NCBI GenBank assembly: GCA_027886795.1
Contig: JAPCJU010000100.1
Location: 1-5,327 of the forward strand
DNA length: 5,327 bases
From: Nitrososphaerota archaeon
GTDB lineage: Archaea; Thermoproteota; Nitrososphaeria; Nitrososphaerales; CADDZS01
Direction: 5' to 3'
Of the stretch, positions 5,326-5,327 are shown piece by piece. Under the pieces are notes generated by a model. The model did no database searches. It was not told the origin of the DNA and was given only the letters and a program-made list of their open reading frames with translations. The position numbers and the translations under genes are program-made. Each line of letters begins with the position of its first letter. Within the stretch, counting starts at the first letter, position 1.

Positions 5326-5327
5326 AA

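Larger units (their letters stand above)
5043..5327. other. Non-coding end of window
   Basis: These 285 bases hold no reading frame I accept as a gene. They must contain the promoter of the minus-strand nuclease-like gene. Also visible are a 7-base-pair hairpin (5219-5240), an inverted repeat with 6-base arms and a 3-base gap (5311-5325), and a very short frame encoding a CxxC motif (5139-5177) behind a GAGGAG site. I see no tRNA or rRNA. Confidence 0.5.

Noticed and set aside
5284..5327. Minus-strand frames open to the right edge as the end of another gene
   Set aside because: The open stretch is only 13 to 33 codons depending on frame, and none has a recognisable motif.

Overview
The window carries the 3' part of a histidine-biosynthesis operon followed by three unrelated genes, and looks like ordinary chromosome from a prokaryote of medium GC content. 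I think the host is an archaeon, possibly of the Thaumarchaeota/Nitrososphaeria kind. The reasons are a free-standing hisI without a hisE fusion, HisA and HisF wording that resembles what I remember of thaumarchaeal sequences, a NucS/DUF91-like nuclease domain, AGGTG(A)-type ribosome binding sites, and TATA-like boxes at archaeal spacing. Five of the seven start codons I can assign are TTG. The placement rests on recall, not on a search, and a bacterial host is not excluded.

Positions 1-2816, + strand: hisB (3' half only), hisH, hisA, hisF, hisI. The genes are packed with gaps of 1 to 8 bases or a 7-base overlap, so they are almost certainly co-transcribed. HisI opens the ring of phosphoribosyl-AMP, HisA isomerises ProFAR to PRFAR, HisH and HisF together form imidazole glycerol phosphate (IGP) synthase, and HisB dehydrates IGP. 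The key catalytic or metal-binding residues I looked for are present in all five, so the pathway segment looks functional. hisG, hisE, hisC and hisD are not in this window.

Positions 2817-3297: a short spacer with a good TATA-like promoter, then a 120-residue two-helix membrane protein shaped like the pore module of a potassium channel. Its selectivity-filter segment reads TAEGPP instead of the usual TVGYG.

Positions 3298-4280: a 260-base AT-rich spacer with seven TTAA words, then a six-helix cation-diffusion-facilitator-like membrane protein. It carries an unusual cytosolic N-terminal tail with ten cysteines in its first 36 residues. Metal binding or sensing by this tail is the most interesting hypothesis in the window.

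Positions 4272-5042, - strand: a protein with an unrecognised N-terminal part and a C-terminal PD-(D/E)XK nuclease-like domain related to NucS/DUF91, in which the catalytic lysine position appears to be glutamate. It converges on the transporter gene and overlaps it by 9 bases.

Positions 5043-5327 hold no convincing gene. They contain a small hairpin, a short CxxC-encoding reading frame that is soon interrupted, and a small inverted repeat at the window edge. I see no mobile element, CRISPR array, rRNA or tRNA.
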